In this document: positions 33,677 to 42,313 of the stretch, piece by piece
How the letters are laid out: each line of letters starts with the position of its first letter
Numbering within the stretch: the stretch's first letter is position 1
NCBI RefSeq assembly: GCF_007830235.1
Contig: NZ_VLKI01000006.1
Coordinates: forward strand, 98,672-162,671
Direction: 5' to 3'
Length of the DNA stretch: 64,000 nt
Source: Cytobacillus oceanisediminis
GTDB taxonomy: Bacteria; Bacillota; Bacilli; Bacillales; Cytobacillaceae
Program-made: the position numbers and the translations under genes
Notes under the pieces: model-generated
What the model was told of the DNA's origin: nothing
Database searches by the model: none
The model's input: only the letters and a program-made list of their open reading frames with translations

Positions 33677-34708
33677 TTGAGCGAGATTATTAATAACCGT
33701 GAAAATCAAAAAAACTTTAGCAATCCTATGCAAAACGGCCTAAGAGAACGCCCGCTGAATAAGCCTGAAGAAGAGCCGGGGCATCCTATCCACACGTTTA
33801 TTCGGGAAAACAGGGAGATTGATAAGCATCTTCGGGAAAAACTCAGGGTGCATCTGGAAGCTTTTAAAAATGCTGATACTGAAGAAAATGTATACAAACT
33901 TTTGGAGGACTGCACTCTTTTGCTTGATCTTGATAAGCATTACAGCCGAAAAGAGAATTTACTTTTCCCATACCTGGAGAAATACGGGATATACGGTCCA
34001 ACAAACAATATGTGGAGTATTGACGATTTTATAAGAGATGGCATCAAAGAAGCTAAGCAGCTCCTGTCAAATTACAATGGGGACAAGCAGAAGGTAATCG
34101 AAGAGGTTCAATTTATCTTTAATGAAGTAAGTGCCATGATATATAGGGAGGAACATATCCTTTTTCCAATGGCCCTGAAAAACCTGACAGAAGATGAATG
34201 GGTAAAAATCGCGCATGAAAGCGACGAGATAGGCTTCTGTCTGACAGGCCCTGAAGCGGAATGGAAGCCAGAACGGAGAGCGATTGACGAAAAAGCCATT
34301 TCAGAAGGCTATATCAAGATGGAAACCGGCATATTATCCCTTAAGCAGCTAGAGCTGCTTTTGAACCACCTTCCAGTTGATATCACCTTTATTGATCATG
34401 AAGATGTTGTCCGCTATTTTTCACATGGAAAAGAAAGGATTTTCGCCAGGACAAAAGCAGTTATTGGACGCACTGTGCAAAATTGCCACCCGCCACGGAG
34501 TGCGCATGTTGTCGAGGAATTGCTGGAAGACTTTAAGGCAGGCCGTAAAGATTCTGAGGATTTTTGGATCAAGTTCAGAGACAAGTATGTATATATTCGA
34601 TATTTTGCCGTAAGAGACAAAAACGGCTCCTACGCAGGCACCCTGGAATTCACACAAAATATCAGTCCTATCCAGGAAATTGAAGGGGAGAAAAGGATTC
34701 TTTCATAA
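33677..34708 (+). CDS. DUF438/hemerythrin-HHE and PAS domain protein
   Basis: A 343-residue cytoplasmic protein. The central four-helix hemerythrin-like domain (about 35-165) contains HPIHTFIRENREIDKHLREK, DKHYSRKENLLFPYLEKYG and YREEHILFPMALKN, with His and Glu residues placed as di-iron ligands. A C-terminal PAS-like domain (about 225-340) contains LPVDITFIDHEDVVRYFSHG and YIRYFAVRDKNGSYAGTLEF. Such proteins are thought to sense oxygen, nitric oxide or redox state. The start is TTG behind GGAGG. An Fnr-type site upstream fits anaerobic control. It ends at a terminator. Confidence 0.85.
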   Translation: MSEIINNRENQKNFSNPMQNGLRERPLNKPEEEPGHPIHTFIRENREIDKHLREKLRVHLEAFKNADTEENVYKLLEDCTLLLDLDKHYSRKENLLFPYLEKYGIYGPTNNMWSIDDFIRDGIKEAKQLLSNYNGDKQKVIEEVQFIFNEVSAMIYREEHILFPMALKNLTEDEWVKIAHESDEIGFCLTGPEAEWKPERRAIDEKAISEGYIKMETGILSLKQLELLLNHLPVDITFIDHEDVVRYFSHGKERIFARTKAVIGRTVQNCHPPRSAHVVEELLEDFKAGRKDSEDFWIKFRDKYVYIRYFAVRDKNGSYAGTLEFTQNISPIQEIEGEKRILS

Positions 34709-34714
34709 CCTTAC

Positions 34715-34757
34715 AAAAAAGCTAAAGAGCTTTTAAAGCGCTCTTTAGCTTTTTTTG
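34715..34757. terminator. Terminator between convergent genes
   Basis: AAAAAAGCTAAAGAGC and GCTCTTTAGCTTTTTT form a perfect 16-bp stem; works in both directions and overlaps the end of the convergent gene. Confidence 0.9.
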
Positions 34758-35563
34758 ATTTTTGAAGGGTTGTTGATTTTATATGGAACAGGATCTTCAA
34801 TAATGAAATCCTCTTCACATTCTTTCCCTTTCGGCAGTTTCTTTTTGACGATTTTCCCATCAAATTCAAGTGTTTCACCAGTCTCCAATTCGAACTTCTT
34901 CAAGGTTTTTGAGTGGGAGCACCATGCAAGGCCTACTTCAACTGGATTATCCTGCTGAATGACGACATTCTCGAGAACGACGACTTCATCATTTTCTTCA
35001 TTAAAATGGTTCCAGCTTAAAGCAAATTGTTTTACTTTCGCGGTAAAATGCACTTTCTCTGTTGGAAGGTCCAAAGCTGGCTGCTTTTCTTTCTTTGCCT
35101 TTTTGACATCAGGTTTTTTCTTTGTTCTGTTTTCCTCTGATTTCTTAGGCACATCCGCAGGTTTATCGTTATCATCCGTTAATGCTTTCTTTTCCGATGA
35201 AACTGAAGCTATTTCACCAAAATCGGCAATGATTGCTTTTCCAAAGCTCGGAGCCTGCATTTCTTTAAGATAAGCAGGGTGTATGCAGCTGAGTTTTCCG
35301 TCCTGAAATTCAATAACAATGGTATGGTAATCTCCTGACTTCCCGTAAGCCTGAAAACCCTTGATTGAAACGAGGCGCTGATGTGTTTTTTCCTTATACC
35401 AGAATTCTTTCTTAACTTCCTTTGTAGTTGATAATCCCCATTCCCTGACTTTCTCTTCATAGTGTGCATCATCTTCAAAGGTTTCATATTCACCCTTTGG
35501 AGGAAAATATACCGTCTTGTTTGCATCTTCTATATGAGGCAGTATAATGGCCAAGCCATCCAC
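34745..35563 (-). CDS. Uncharacterised protein, 272 aa, with a Lys-rich linker
   Basis: A 272-residue soluble protein in three parts. An N-terminal region of about 120 residues (IILPHIEDANKTVYFPPKG, GDYHTIVIEFQDGKLSCIHPAYLKEM) resembles a small beta domain. A charged linker of about 45 residues is rich in Lys, Glu and Asp. A C-terminal beta-rich domain follows (VHFTAKVKQFALSWNHFNEEN, ENVVIQQDNPVEVGLAWCSHSKTLKKFEL). I do not recognise either domain. A GGATGTGG-type site precedes the ATG. It is convergent with the DUF438 gene and divergent from pepF. Confidence 0.7.
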   Translation of the reverse strand: MDGLAIILPHIEDANKTVYFPPKGEYETFEDDAHYEEKVREWGLSTTKEVKKEFWYKEKTHQRLVSIKGFQAYGKSGDYHTIVIEFQDGKLSCIHPAYLKEMQAPSFGKAIIADFGEIASVSSEKKALTDDNDKPADVPKKSEENRTKKKPDVKKAKKEKQPALDLPTEKVHFTAKVKQFALSWNHFNEENDEVVVLENVVIQQDNPVEVGLAWCSHSKTLKKFELETGETLEFDGKIVKKKLPKGKECEEDFIIEDPVPYKINNPSKIKKS

Positions 35564-35686
35564 ATCCTTTCATGAACATTTTAATGGTCAAAGAAGATAA
35601 AATCAAAAAAGATGAAGGGTTTTGCAGATAACTTTTGAATATAGTTAATACTAGAATTAAAGCTATGGTATAAAGGAGTTTAAAAG

Positions 35687-37474
35687 GTGAATACATACAA
35701 AAGCAGAAATGAAGTGCCTGAAAATGAAAAATGGAATCTAAATGATATTTATCCAAGTTTAGAAAAATGGGAGGAAGACTACCGGCACATTGAGCAAATA
35801 GCTGAAAAGCTGAAGGAATATGATGGCCATATTACAGATGGATCTTCTCTGTTTCAATATCTTGAACAAAAAGAAAAACTATCTTACCTATTTAATAAGC
35901 TTTATGCCTATGCCATGCTCAAAACAGACGAAGATACGAGGGTAACTGAATCACAATCTTATGTGGACAGAGCGAAACAGTTAAGTGTAAAAATCAGTTC
36001 ATCCACGTCTTTTTTCATGCCCTATCTTTTAAGCTTGGCGGAGGATACATTAAAGGGGTATGTTGCAGAAGAAAAAGGGCTGAAATACTTCGAGGAAGAC
36101 CTGCTTGAATCCTTCCGCTACAAACCTCATGTCCTTAATAAAGACAAAGAAGAGGTTTTATCGCACCTGGGTGAAGCACTTTCAGCTCCAAGCCACACGT
36201 TTGGAATGATTAATAATGCAGATATTAAGTTTGGTGAAGTAACAGGAGAAGATGGGGATAGGGTAGAACTAACCCGTGGAATGTACGCAAAAATCATGGA
36301 AGACGAAGACCGTTCAAAGAGGAAGGAGGCATATAAGGCCTACTACCAGCCATACGTACAGCTAAAAAACTCCATTGCGTCTACCCTATCAGCAGCAATC
36401 AAAAATAATGTAACAATGGCTAAAATCCGAAACTATCCATCCGCTCTTGAAAAGGGGTTATTTGGAGACAAGGTGCCAAAGGAGGTTTATGAAAACCTGA
36501 TTGAAACGACAAAAAACAATATCGGGCCAATGCATCAATATATCAGAATCCGCAAGGATAAGCTTGGCCTTGAGGAATTGCGCCAATATGACATGAATGT
36601 TCCTTTAGTAAAGGGCGTTAAGCCCGTTATTACTTATGAAGAAGCCTATGAGACTATGTGCAAAGCTTTATCTCCTTTAGGAGAAGATTATATCAGCACC
36701 TTAAAGGAGTTTAAAACCTTACGCTACATTGATGTACGCGAAACGCCAGGCAAACGATCAGGGGCTTATAACTTGGGCATTTATGGAGTTCATCCATATA
36801 TTTTGCTGAACCACCGCGATGACCTCGACAGCTTATTTACGCTAGCGCATGAATGCGGCCATGGCGTACACAGCAAACTAAGCTCACAGCATCAGCCGCA
36901 AATCACCGCCCGCTACAGTATCTTTGTCGCTGAAGTGGCATCAACCGTAAATGAAGTATTGCTAATTAACTATTTATTAAACAATGAAAAAGACGAAGAA
37001 GTCCGCAAACATCTGCTTAACCATTTTATTGATCAATTTAAGGGAACCTTTTTTACTCAAGTCATGTTTGCCGAATTCGAAATGAGGACACATGAAATGG
37101 CAGAAAAAGGGCAGCCGCTTAATGCCGACGTCTTTAACCAAATTTATGAGCGCTTATTCCGTGAATATAATGGCAATGAAATCATTTTTGATGAAGAAGT
37201 CAAATACGGCTGGTCGAGAATCCCCCATTTTTATCGTCCTTTTTATGTTTACAAATATGCAACAGGCTTTGCTTCAGCCATTCACTTGGCGACAAAAATT
37301 CTTGAGGGAGACAAAGAAACGCTTAATAGCTATCTTGAGTTTCTGAAAAGCGGCAGTTCCGATTATCCGCTGGAACTATTGAAGAAAACTGGTGTTGATT
37401 TGACTACCCCGTATCCGATTGAAAACTCACTAAAAGAATTCCGTGAGCTAGTAGAGGAATTCGGAGAGCTATAA
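35687..37474 (+). CDS. pepF: Oligoendopeptidase F (M3 family)
   Basis: A 595-residue zinc metallopeptidase. The zinc site is HECGH (His388 and His392) in the TLAHECGHGVHS segment, with the third ligand Glu in the FVAEVASTVNE helix downstream. It trims cytoplasmic oligopeptides. GTG start behind AAAGGAG with eight-base spacing. It is monocistronic with a strong terminator. Confidence 0.95.
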   Translation: MNTYKSRNEVPENEKWNLNDIYPSLEKWEEDYRHIEQIAEKLKEYDGHITDGSSLFQYLEQKEKLSYLFNKLYAYAMLKTDEDTRVTESQSYVDRAKQLSVKISSSTSFFMPYLLSLAEDTLKGYVAEEKGLKYFEEDLLESFRYKPHVLNKDKEEVLSHLGEALSAPSHTFGMINNADIKFGEVTGEDGDRVELTRGMYAKIMEDEDRSKRKEAYKAYYQPYVQLKNSIASTLSAAIKNNVTMAKIRNYPSALEKGLFGDKVPKEVYENLIETTKNNIGPMHQYIRIRKDKLGLEELRQYDMNVPLVKGVKPVITYEEAYETMCKALSPLGEDYISTLKEFKTLRYIDVRETPGKRSGAYNLGIYGVHPYILLNHRDDLDSLFTLAHECGHGVHSKLSSQHQPQITARYSIFVAEVASTVNEVLLINYLLNNEKDEEVRKHLLNHFIDQFKGTFFTQVMFAEFEMRTHEMAEKGQPLNADVFNQIYERLFREYNGNEIIFDEEVKYGWSRIPHFYRPFYVYKYATGFASAIHLATKILEGDKETLNSYLEFLKSGSSDYPLELLKKTGVDLTTPYPIENSLKEFRELVEEFGEL

Positions 37475-37486
37475 GTATTTAAACAG

Positions 37487-37522
37487 GCCTGCTTCCAGGT
37501 TGATAGGAAGCAGGCTTTTTTC
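37487..37522 (+). terminator. Rho-independent terminator after pepF
   Basis: GCCTGCTTCC and GGAAGCAGGC form a perfect 10-bp stem followed by seven T. Confidence 0.92.
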
Positions 37523-37644
37523 TATCAAACAATTCAGATGCTGACATACAAATAATGGACAGAAAGAAATATTCCTGCAATAATTGATGCAGACTTTTAG
37601 ATGAAAGACTTTTTTATAGAATTTTAATGACAGAGGATGAAATC

Positions 37645-38676
37645 ATGAAAGTACTTCTAGCTAGCCCGAACTTTCACCAGGCAAGAGGCAATACCGTAAC
37701 TGTTCAACGGATATCAGACTGCCTAAAAAAACTCGGCATTGAAACTGAAATTATTAATATGAAAGACGACAGCAAGCCTGCAAACTTACCCGACGCTGAT
37801 ATCGTTCATGGTTTTCATGCTTACCGGTTTGGAAAATTTATTGAAAAACTTAATATAAAGCCGAAAAACTACTTGGTTACAATGACCGGCACTGATTTAA
37901 ATGTGGATCTTTTCGATAAAATGAAAAGACAAAATGTCATTCGGACATTGACAGAGGCAAAAGCTATTCACGTGTTTGACGAAGAAGCAAAGCAGATACT
38001 GGGCAATGAAATTTCAGGCATTCAGGCAAAGATCATCGTGATTCCTCAAGGAACTGTTGCATTCCCTGAAACTGCACCTGCTTTCAATAAGGAGCCTGGC
38101 ACCTTTTTATTTGTTCTTCCGGCAGGAATCCGCAAGGTAAAAAATATTCCTTTCGCCATCGAAAACCTCAAACATATTTTTAAGAACCAAAAAAATATCC
38201 GACTATGGCTGGTGGGTCCTATCATTGAAGAAGATGAAGGTCGGATGATAATGGAACTGGCAGAAAAGCATAAGGAATGGCTTCAATATCTTGGGCAGAT
38301 TCCTCATCAATTTATGGGAGAGGTGTACAAACAGGCAGACGCGGTTTTAAATACCTCCCATTCTGAAGGGCAGCCTGCCGCCATTTTAGAAGCCATGGAA
38401 TACAGCCTGCCCGTGCTGGCATCCAATAATTTAGGGAACAGAAATATCATCACACATCAAATTACCGGTTTAATCTATACTAATCCGGTCGAATTTCTTG
38501 ATTATGCAGAGAAACTAGTCAATAATAACGAAATGAGGATAAAAATTGGACGTGCTGCTAAATTCTATGTAGAGTGCAATCATTCTTCTGAATATGAAGC
38601 AAAAACATTGCAGAAAATCTATGAGAGTATTTTAGATGAGTCCGGCACGATCCCTTCTTCTTCACGTGAAAAATAA
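37645..38676 (+). CDS. SenB-like glycosyltransferase, candidate selenosugar synthase
   Basis: A 343-residue GT-B glycosyltransferase. The N-terminal half has the strand KVLLASPNF, RGNTVTVQRI (14-23), DIVHGFHAYRF and the TMTGTDLNVD segment (79-88). The C-terminal half has the donor-site EX7E motif (Glu241/Glu249, SEGQPAAILEAME). GN(T/R)VT and TGTDL are hallmarks I recall for SenB, which joins selenophosphate to UDP-GlcNAc to form a 1-seleno sugar. ATG 37645 follows AGAGGATGA. The gene lies 26 bp upstream of selD with no terminator between, so the enzyme and its selenophosphate source are co-expressed. A plain family 4 glycosyltransferase cannot be excluded. Confidence 0.75.
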   Translation: MKVLLASPNFHQARGNTVTVQRISDCLKKLGIETEIINMKDDSKPANLPDADIVHGFHAYRFGKFIEKLNIKPKNYLVTMTGTDLNVDLFDKMKRQNVIRTLTEAKAIHVFDEEAKQILGNEISGIQAKIIVIPQGTVAFPETAPAFNKEPGTFLFVLPAGIRKVKNIPFAIENLKHIFKNQKNIRLWLVGPIIEEDEGRMIMELAEKHKEWLQYLGQIPHQFMGEVYKQADAVLNTSHSEGQPAAILEAMEYSLPVLASNNLGNRNIITHQITGLIYTNPVEFLDYAEKLVNNNEMRIKIGRAAKFYVECNHSSEYEAKTLQKIYESILDESGTIPSSSREK

Positions 38677-38702
38677 AAATAATTCAGCAAGGAGAGAGAA
38701 AC

Positions 38703-39752
38703 ATGTCTAAAGAAGAAATCATTAAACTAACTTCTTTATCTACCAAAGGCGGCTGAGGATGCAAAATTGGTCCTGAAGACCTGGCGCAGGTTCTGCGCCA
38801 TTTGCCAAAGTCTGTACCTGATCCCAACCTGCTTGTAGGGCTGGATACTTCGGATGATGCAGGCGTTTATAAAATTAACGATGATACTGCACTTGTGCAG
38901 ACACTTGATTTCTTTACTCCTATCGTTGATGACCCATATATGTTTGGACAAATTGCTGCCGCCAATTCCTTGAGCGATATATACGCAATGGGCGGTAAGC
39001 CAATAACAGTTATGAATATTGTAGGCTTCCCGATTAATAAATTGGATAAGAGCATTTTGGCTGACATATTGGCCGGCGCATCAGATAAAGTGAGAGAATC
39101 AGGTGCTGTTTTAGTAGGAGGCCATTCGATTGATGACCAGGAGCCTAAGTTCGGCTTATCTGTAACAGGAACGGTCCATCCTGAGCGGGTAAGAACGAAT
39201 GCCGCTGCCAAACCGGGTGACAGCCTGATTTTAACCAAGCCTATCGGTGTTGGAATCCTTACACAAGCTATTAAGAGAGACATGCTTGACCAGGAAAGCA
39301 TTGACCGTGTTATGGACGTAATGGCTGCACTAAATAAAGAAGCAGCCGAAGCAATGGACCACTACCATGTTAATGCCTGCACAGATATTACTGGCTTTGG
39401 ATTGCTTGGCCATGCCATGGAGATAGCAGAAGGCAGCTGCACAGGCATTACTATCGACAGCAAAACAGTTCCTATCCTTCCTAAGACACGGGATCTTGCC
39501 GAACAGAACATCATCCCTGGCGGTTCAAAAAAGAACCATAAGTGGCTGTCCGGACGGATTCACTATGAGAATATCGACGAAGTAGACCAATGGATTCTAT
39601 GCGATGCGATCACATCCGGAGGCCTGCTTATAACTGTTCCGGAGGCAGAAGCTGAATCACTCCTCAAAGAGCTTCATGAAAAAGGAGTACAGTCAGCTGC
39701 CATTATTGGAAAAGTGACAGACGAACAGCCTGGCTGCATTACTGTTATCTGA
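38703..39752 (+). CDS. selD: Selenophosphate synthetase SelD, selenocysteine-containing
   Basis: A 349-residue SelD when the in-frame TGA at 38754-38756 is read as selenocysteine (residue 18). The motif is KGGUGCKIGPED, matching GAGCGCK of E. coli SelD, where the first Cys (Cys17) is essential. The ATP-binding region follows (LVGLDTSDDAGVY, DFFTPIVDDPYMFGQIAAANSLSDIYAMGG). It makes selenophosphate from selenide and ATP. AAGGAG lies eight bases before ATG 38703; nothing comparable precedes a start after the TGA. A hairpin at 38782-38800 suits a bacterial SECIS. Standard gene callers would truncate it. A terminator follows. Confidence 0.95.
38782..38800 (+). promoter_or_regulatory. Candidate bacterial SECIS element in selD
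   Basis: TGGCGCAG-GTT-CTGCGCCA is a perfect 8-bp stem starting 26 bases after the TGA, with G and U in the apical loop about 34-35 bases after it. The position and loop agree with bacterial SECIS elements recognised by SelB. Confidence 0.7.
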
Positions 39753-39783
39753 TAAAAAGGACTCGCAAAGGGTCCTTTTTATC
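39751..39783 (+). terminator. Rho-independent terminator after selD
   Basis: GATAAAAAGGAC and GTCCTTTTTATC form a 12-bp stem. It separates the glycosyltransferase-selD unit from the transporter unit. Confidence 0.88.
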
Positions 39784-39840
39784 GTAATTTTTCCTAAATG
39801 TACACTAATTTTTTACATCTAAAATAGGGAAGTGGAAAAC

Positions 39841-40740
39841 ATGAAAAAAATGCTATTGTTTATGACTATTTTATTATTGATGCTTTTGACCGCCTGTGGT
39901 GGAAATCAATCAGAGGGTACAAAAGAAAATAAAGAAGAAACAGGTGAAGCTTTTACCATTGGTGTGATTCCTGTTCAAACTGAGGGATCCATGGAAGGTG
40001 CAATGGAGAAATTACAGTCAACACTGTCTGAAAAGCTTGATCGCGAGGTAGCGGTTGAAGTGTATCCGGACTATAACGGTGTGGTTGAAGCCATGAACTA
40101 CGATAAGATTGACATGGCTTACTTTGGGCCATTAACTTATGTGGTTGCCCATGAAAAAAGCGGTGCCAAAGCCATCATTACACAGCTGATTGATGGAGAA
40201 CCATTTTATTACTCTTATATCATTACCCACAAGGACAATCCATGGAATTCGCTTGATGAATTGCTCGAAAAGAGCGGTGAAATCGACTTTGCTTTTGGTG
40301 ACATTAACTCTACCTCCGGATCTTTAATTCCTTCGATTGAGCTGAAGGACCGGAAAGTTTACGAATCTGAAGATACACATAGCTTTAACTCTGTAAGATT
40401 TACAGGTTCCCATGATGCGACGGCATTGGCTGTCCAAAATAAACAAGTCGATGCAGGTGCCATTGACAGCGCAATTTACAACCAATTAGCCGATTCAGGA
40501 AAAATAGATGGCGACCAAATAAAAACCATTTGGGAATCAGAGAAGCTGTTCCAATATCCATGGGCTGTTCATAAGGATACGGACGAGAAAACAATTACCG
40601 CTCTTAAAGAGGCTTTTCTAGCTATTGAAGATCCAGAAATCCTTGATGCATTCGGGGCAAGCGGTTTTACAGAAGCCAGCAACGAAGATTACGAAAGCAT
40701 CCGCCAGGCAGCCCTTAAAGAGGGAATCATTAAAGAATAG
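39841..40740 (+). CDS. PhnD-like solute-binding lipoprotein
   Basis: A 299-residue lipoprotein with signal peptide MKKMLLFMTILLLMLLTAC; Cys19 would carry the lipid. The mature part has the PhnD/phosphite-binding fold: IGVIPVQTEGSMEGAMEKL, DMAYFGPLTYV, AFGDINSTSGSLIPS and GSHDATALAVQNKQVDAGAID. Family members bind phosphonates, phosphite or similar tetrahedral oxyanions. ATG 39841 is better spaced from AGGGAAGTGG than the GTG at 39832. It is first in an operon with permease, ATPase and a selenocysteine-containing deacetylase, and follows selD; a selenium oxyanion substrate is my inference. Confidence 0.88.
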   Translation: MKKMLLFMTILLLMLLTACGGNQSEGTKENKEETGEAFTIGVIPVQTEGSMEGAMEKLQSTLSEKLDREVAVEVYPDYNGVVEAMNYDKIDMAYFGPLTYVVAHEKSGAKAIITQLIDGEPFYYSYIITHKDNPWNSLDELLEKSGEIDFAFGDINSTSGSLIPSIELKDRKVYESEDTHSFNSVRFTGSHDATALAVQNKQVDAGAIDSAIYNQLADSGKIDGDQIKTIWESEKLFQYPWAVHKDTDEKTITALKEAFLAIEDPEILDAFGASGFTEASNEDYESIRQAALKEGIIKE

Positions 40741-40751
40741 GGCTGATTAGA

Positions 40752-41507
40752 TTGTGGTTTAAAAGACGCAGCATTATCACATATACTCTATTGGCTTTAT
40801 TCGTTTATTTAAGTATGAAGCTGACAGAGTTTGATTTATCCAAATTCAGAGACTTCCGTAACATGATTGATTTCCTGTCCCATTGGTTCCCTATGGATTT
40901 CTCTCTTCTTCCGAAGATTTTGGAAGACAGTTTGGAAACACTGGCCATGGCCTTTTTGGGAAGTTTTTTCGGTCTTCTCATCGGTTTGCCTTTAAGCTTT
41001 ATGGCTGCCAAAAATACAGCCGGTGCACCGTTTGTTTATCATTTAACCCGTGTTGGTCTTAGCTTTGTACGATCCATTCCTGAAATTGTATTTGGCTTGA
41101 TTTTATTAACAGCACTTGGGCTGGGCCCTTTCCCGGCTGTATTGGCTATCATGTTTCACAATATTGGTGTATTGGGAAAATTAATCTCGGAACTCATAGA
41201 AGCATCCGATCCGGGGCCGCAGGAGGCCATGAAAGCAGTAGGAGCAAAGAACTGGTTTGCTTCTCTTTTCAGTATACTGCCGCAAATTTGGCCTAATGTT
41301 TTATCCAACTATTTCTACCGATTTGAGGTTGCGATCAGGACTTCGCTTGTACTTGGTTTTATTGGCGGCGGGGGAATCGGCCAAAGGCTTTTTAATGACT
41401 TTAAAACTTTTCAATATACAGCTGTTTCACTTGATGTTCTTGTTATTATGATCATCGTTATTCTTGTTGACTTTTTTGGAAGCTATGTAAGGAACAGAGT
41501 AATCTAA
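40752..41507 (+). CDS. PhnE-like ABC transporter permease
   Basis: A 251-residue integral membrane protein with about six hydrophobic segments. The coupling-helix (EAA-type) motif is ASDPGPQEAMKAVGAKNWFA, followed by SLVLGFIGGGGIGQRLF, typical of PhnE permeases. The start is TTG 40752 with AGGGCTGATT upstream, a modest site; it may be coupled to the preceding gene, whose stop is 11 bp away. It works with the binding protein and the ATPase in one importer. Confidence 0.9.
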   Translation: MWFKRRSIITYTLLALFVYLSMKLTEFDLSKFRDFRNMIDFLSHWFPMDFSLLPKILEDSLETLAMAFLGSFFGLLIGLPLSFMAAKNTAGAPFVYHLTRVGLSFVRSIPEIVFGLILLTALGLGPFPAVLAIMFHNIGVLGKLISELIEASDPGPQEAMKAVGAKNWFASLFSILPQIWPNVLSNYFYRFEVAIRTSLVLGFIGGGGIGQRLFNDFKTFQYTAVSLDVLVIMIIVILVDFFGSYVRNRVI

Positions 41508-41522
41508 ATGGAGGCCAGGCAG

Positions 41523-42296
41523 ATGCTAGAGATTCGAAATGTAACAGTCCGTTATCCTAGTATGAAGGATAATGCATTAAACTCTATAAACCTCACTTTC
41601 CATGAAGGAGATTTCATTTGTGTTCTGGGTAAAAGCGGTGCGGGGAAGTCAACATTGATACGCTGTCTTAATGGCTTGCAGAAACCAGCATCAGGTGAGA
41701 TTGTCTGGGATGGCCTTCCTTTATCCACTCTTCATGAAGAACAGCTCCAAAAGGTCCGCAGGGAAATGGGAATGATTTTTCAGCATTTTAACCTGGTTCC
41801 CAGACTGACTGTTTTCCAAAATGTGCTTACAGGCATGTTCGGTTACAGAAGCAGCTTTAAAAACTTGATTGGCTGGTTTACATCTGAAGAGAAATCCCTG
41901 GCAAAGCAAGTGATTCAGGAGGTTGGCCTAACAGACTTCATGGATCGGAGAGTCGAGCATTTAAGCGGCGGGCAGAAGCAAAGAGTCGGCATTGCCCGGG
42001 CATTGCTGCAGCAGCCTCGTGTTCTGCTTGGAGACGAGCCTGTTGCCAGCCTCGATCCAGGTACTTCAGACCGGATCTTTAGTTTGTTAAAAGAAATGCA
42101 CCATCGGCATAAATTGCAGACAATCATAAATGTCCATGATGTTCAATTGGCAAAACGTTATGCCACCCGCATTATTGCATTGAAAGAAGGGGAAGTCATC
42201 TTTGATGGCAAACCTGAACAATTTACAGATGACATGTATGTCCATACGTATGATGCTTCTGGTTATAGCGAAAGGCCCTACACACTTACTACCTAG
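41523..42296 (+). CDS. PhnC-like ABC transporter ATPase
   Basis: A 257-residue ATP-binding subunit. Walker A is GKSGAGKST, the signature LSGGQKQRVG, Walker B LLGDEPVASLDP and the switch His in INVHDVQLA. The sequence GMIFQHFNLVPRLTVFQNVL is typical of PhnC-type ATPases. ATG 41523 was chosen because GGAGG lies at ideal spacing inside the 15 bases after the permease stop; an ATG at 41508 precedes that site. It powers import by the PhnD/PhnE-like partners. Confidence 0.92.
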   Translation: MLEIRNVTVRYPSMKDNALNSINLTFHEGDFICVLGKSGAGKSTLIRCLNGLQKPASGEIVWDGLPLSTLHEEQLQKVRREMGMIFQHFNLVPRLTVFQNVLTGMFGYRSSFKNLIGWFTSEEKSLAKQVIQEVGLTDFMDRRVEHLSGGQKQRVGIARALLQQPRVLLGDEPVASLDPGTSDRIFSLLKEMHHRHKLQTIINVHDVQLAKRYATRIIALKEGEVIFDGKPEQFTDDMYVHTYDASGYSERPYTLTT

Positions 42297-42313
42297 GCGG
42301 AGGAGGAAAATTG

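Noticed and set aside
38802..39752. SelD starting at TTG after the TGA
   Set aside because: It would lack the catalytic motif, and the ribosome site belongs to ATG 38703.
39841..42296. Phosphonate utilisation operon
   Set aside because: No C-P lyase or phosphonatase gene is present; context is selenium metabolism. Phosphonate or phosphite import is still possible.
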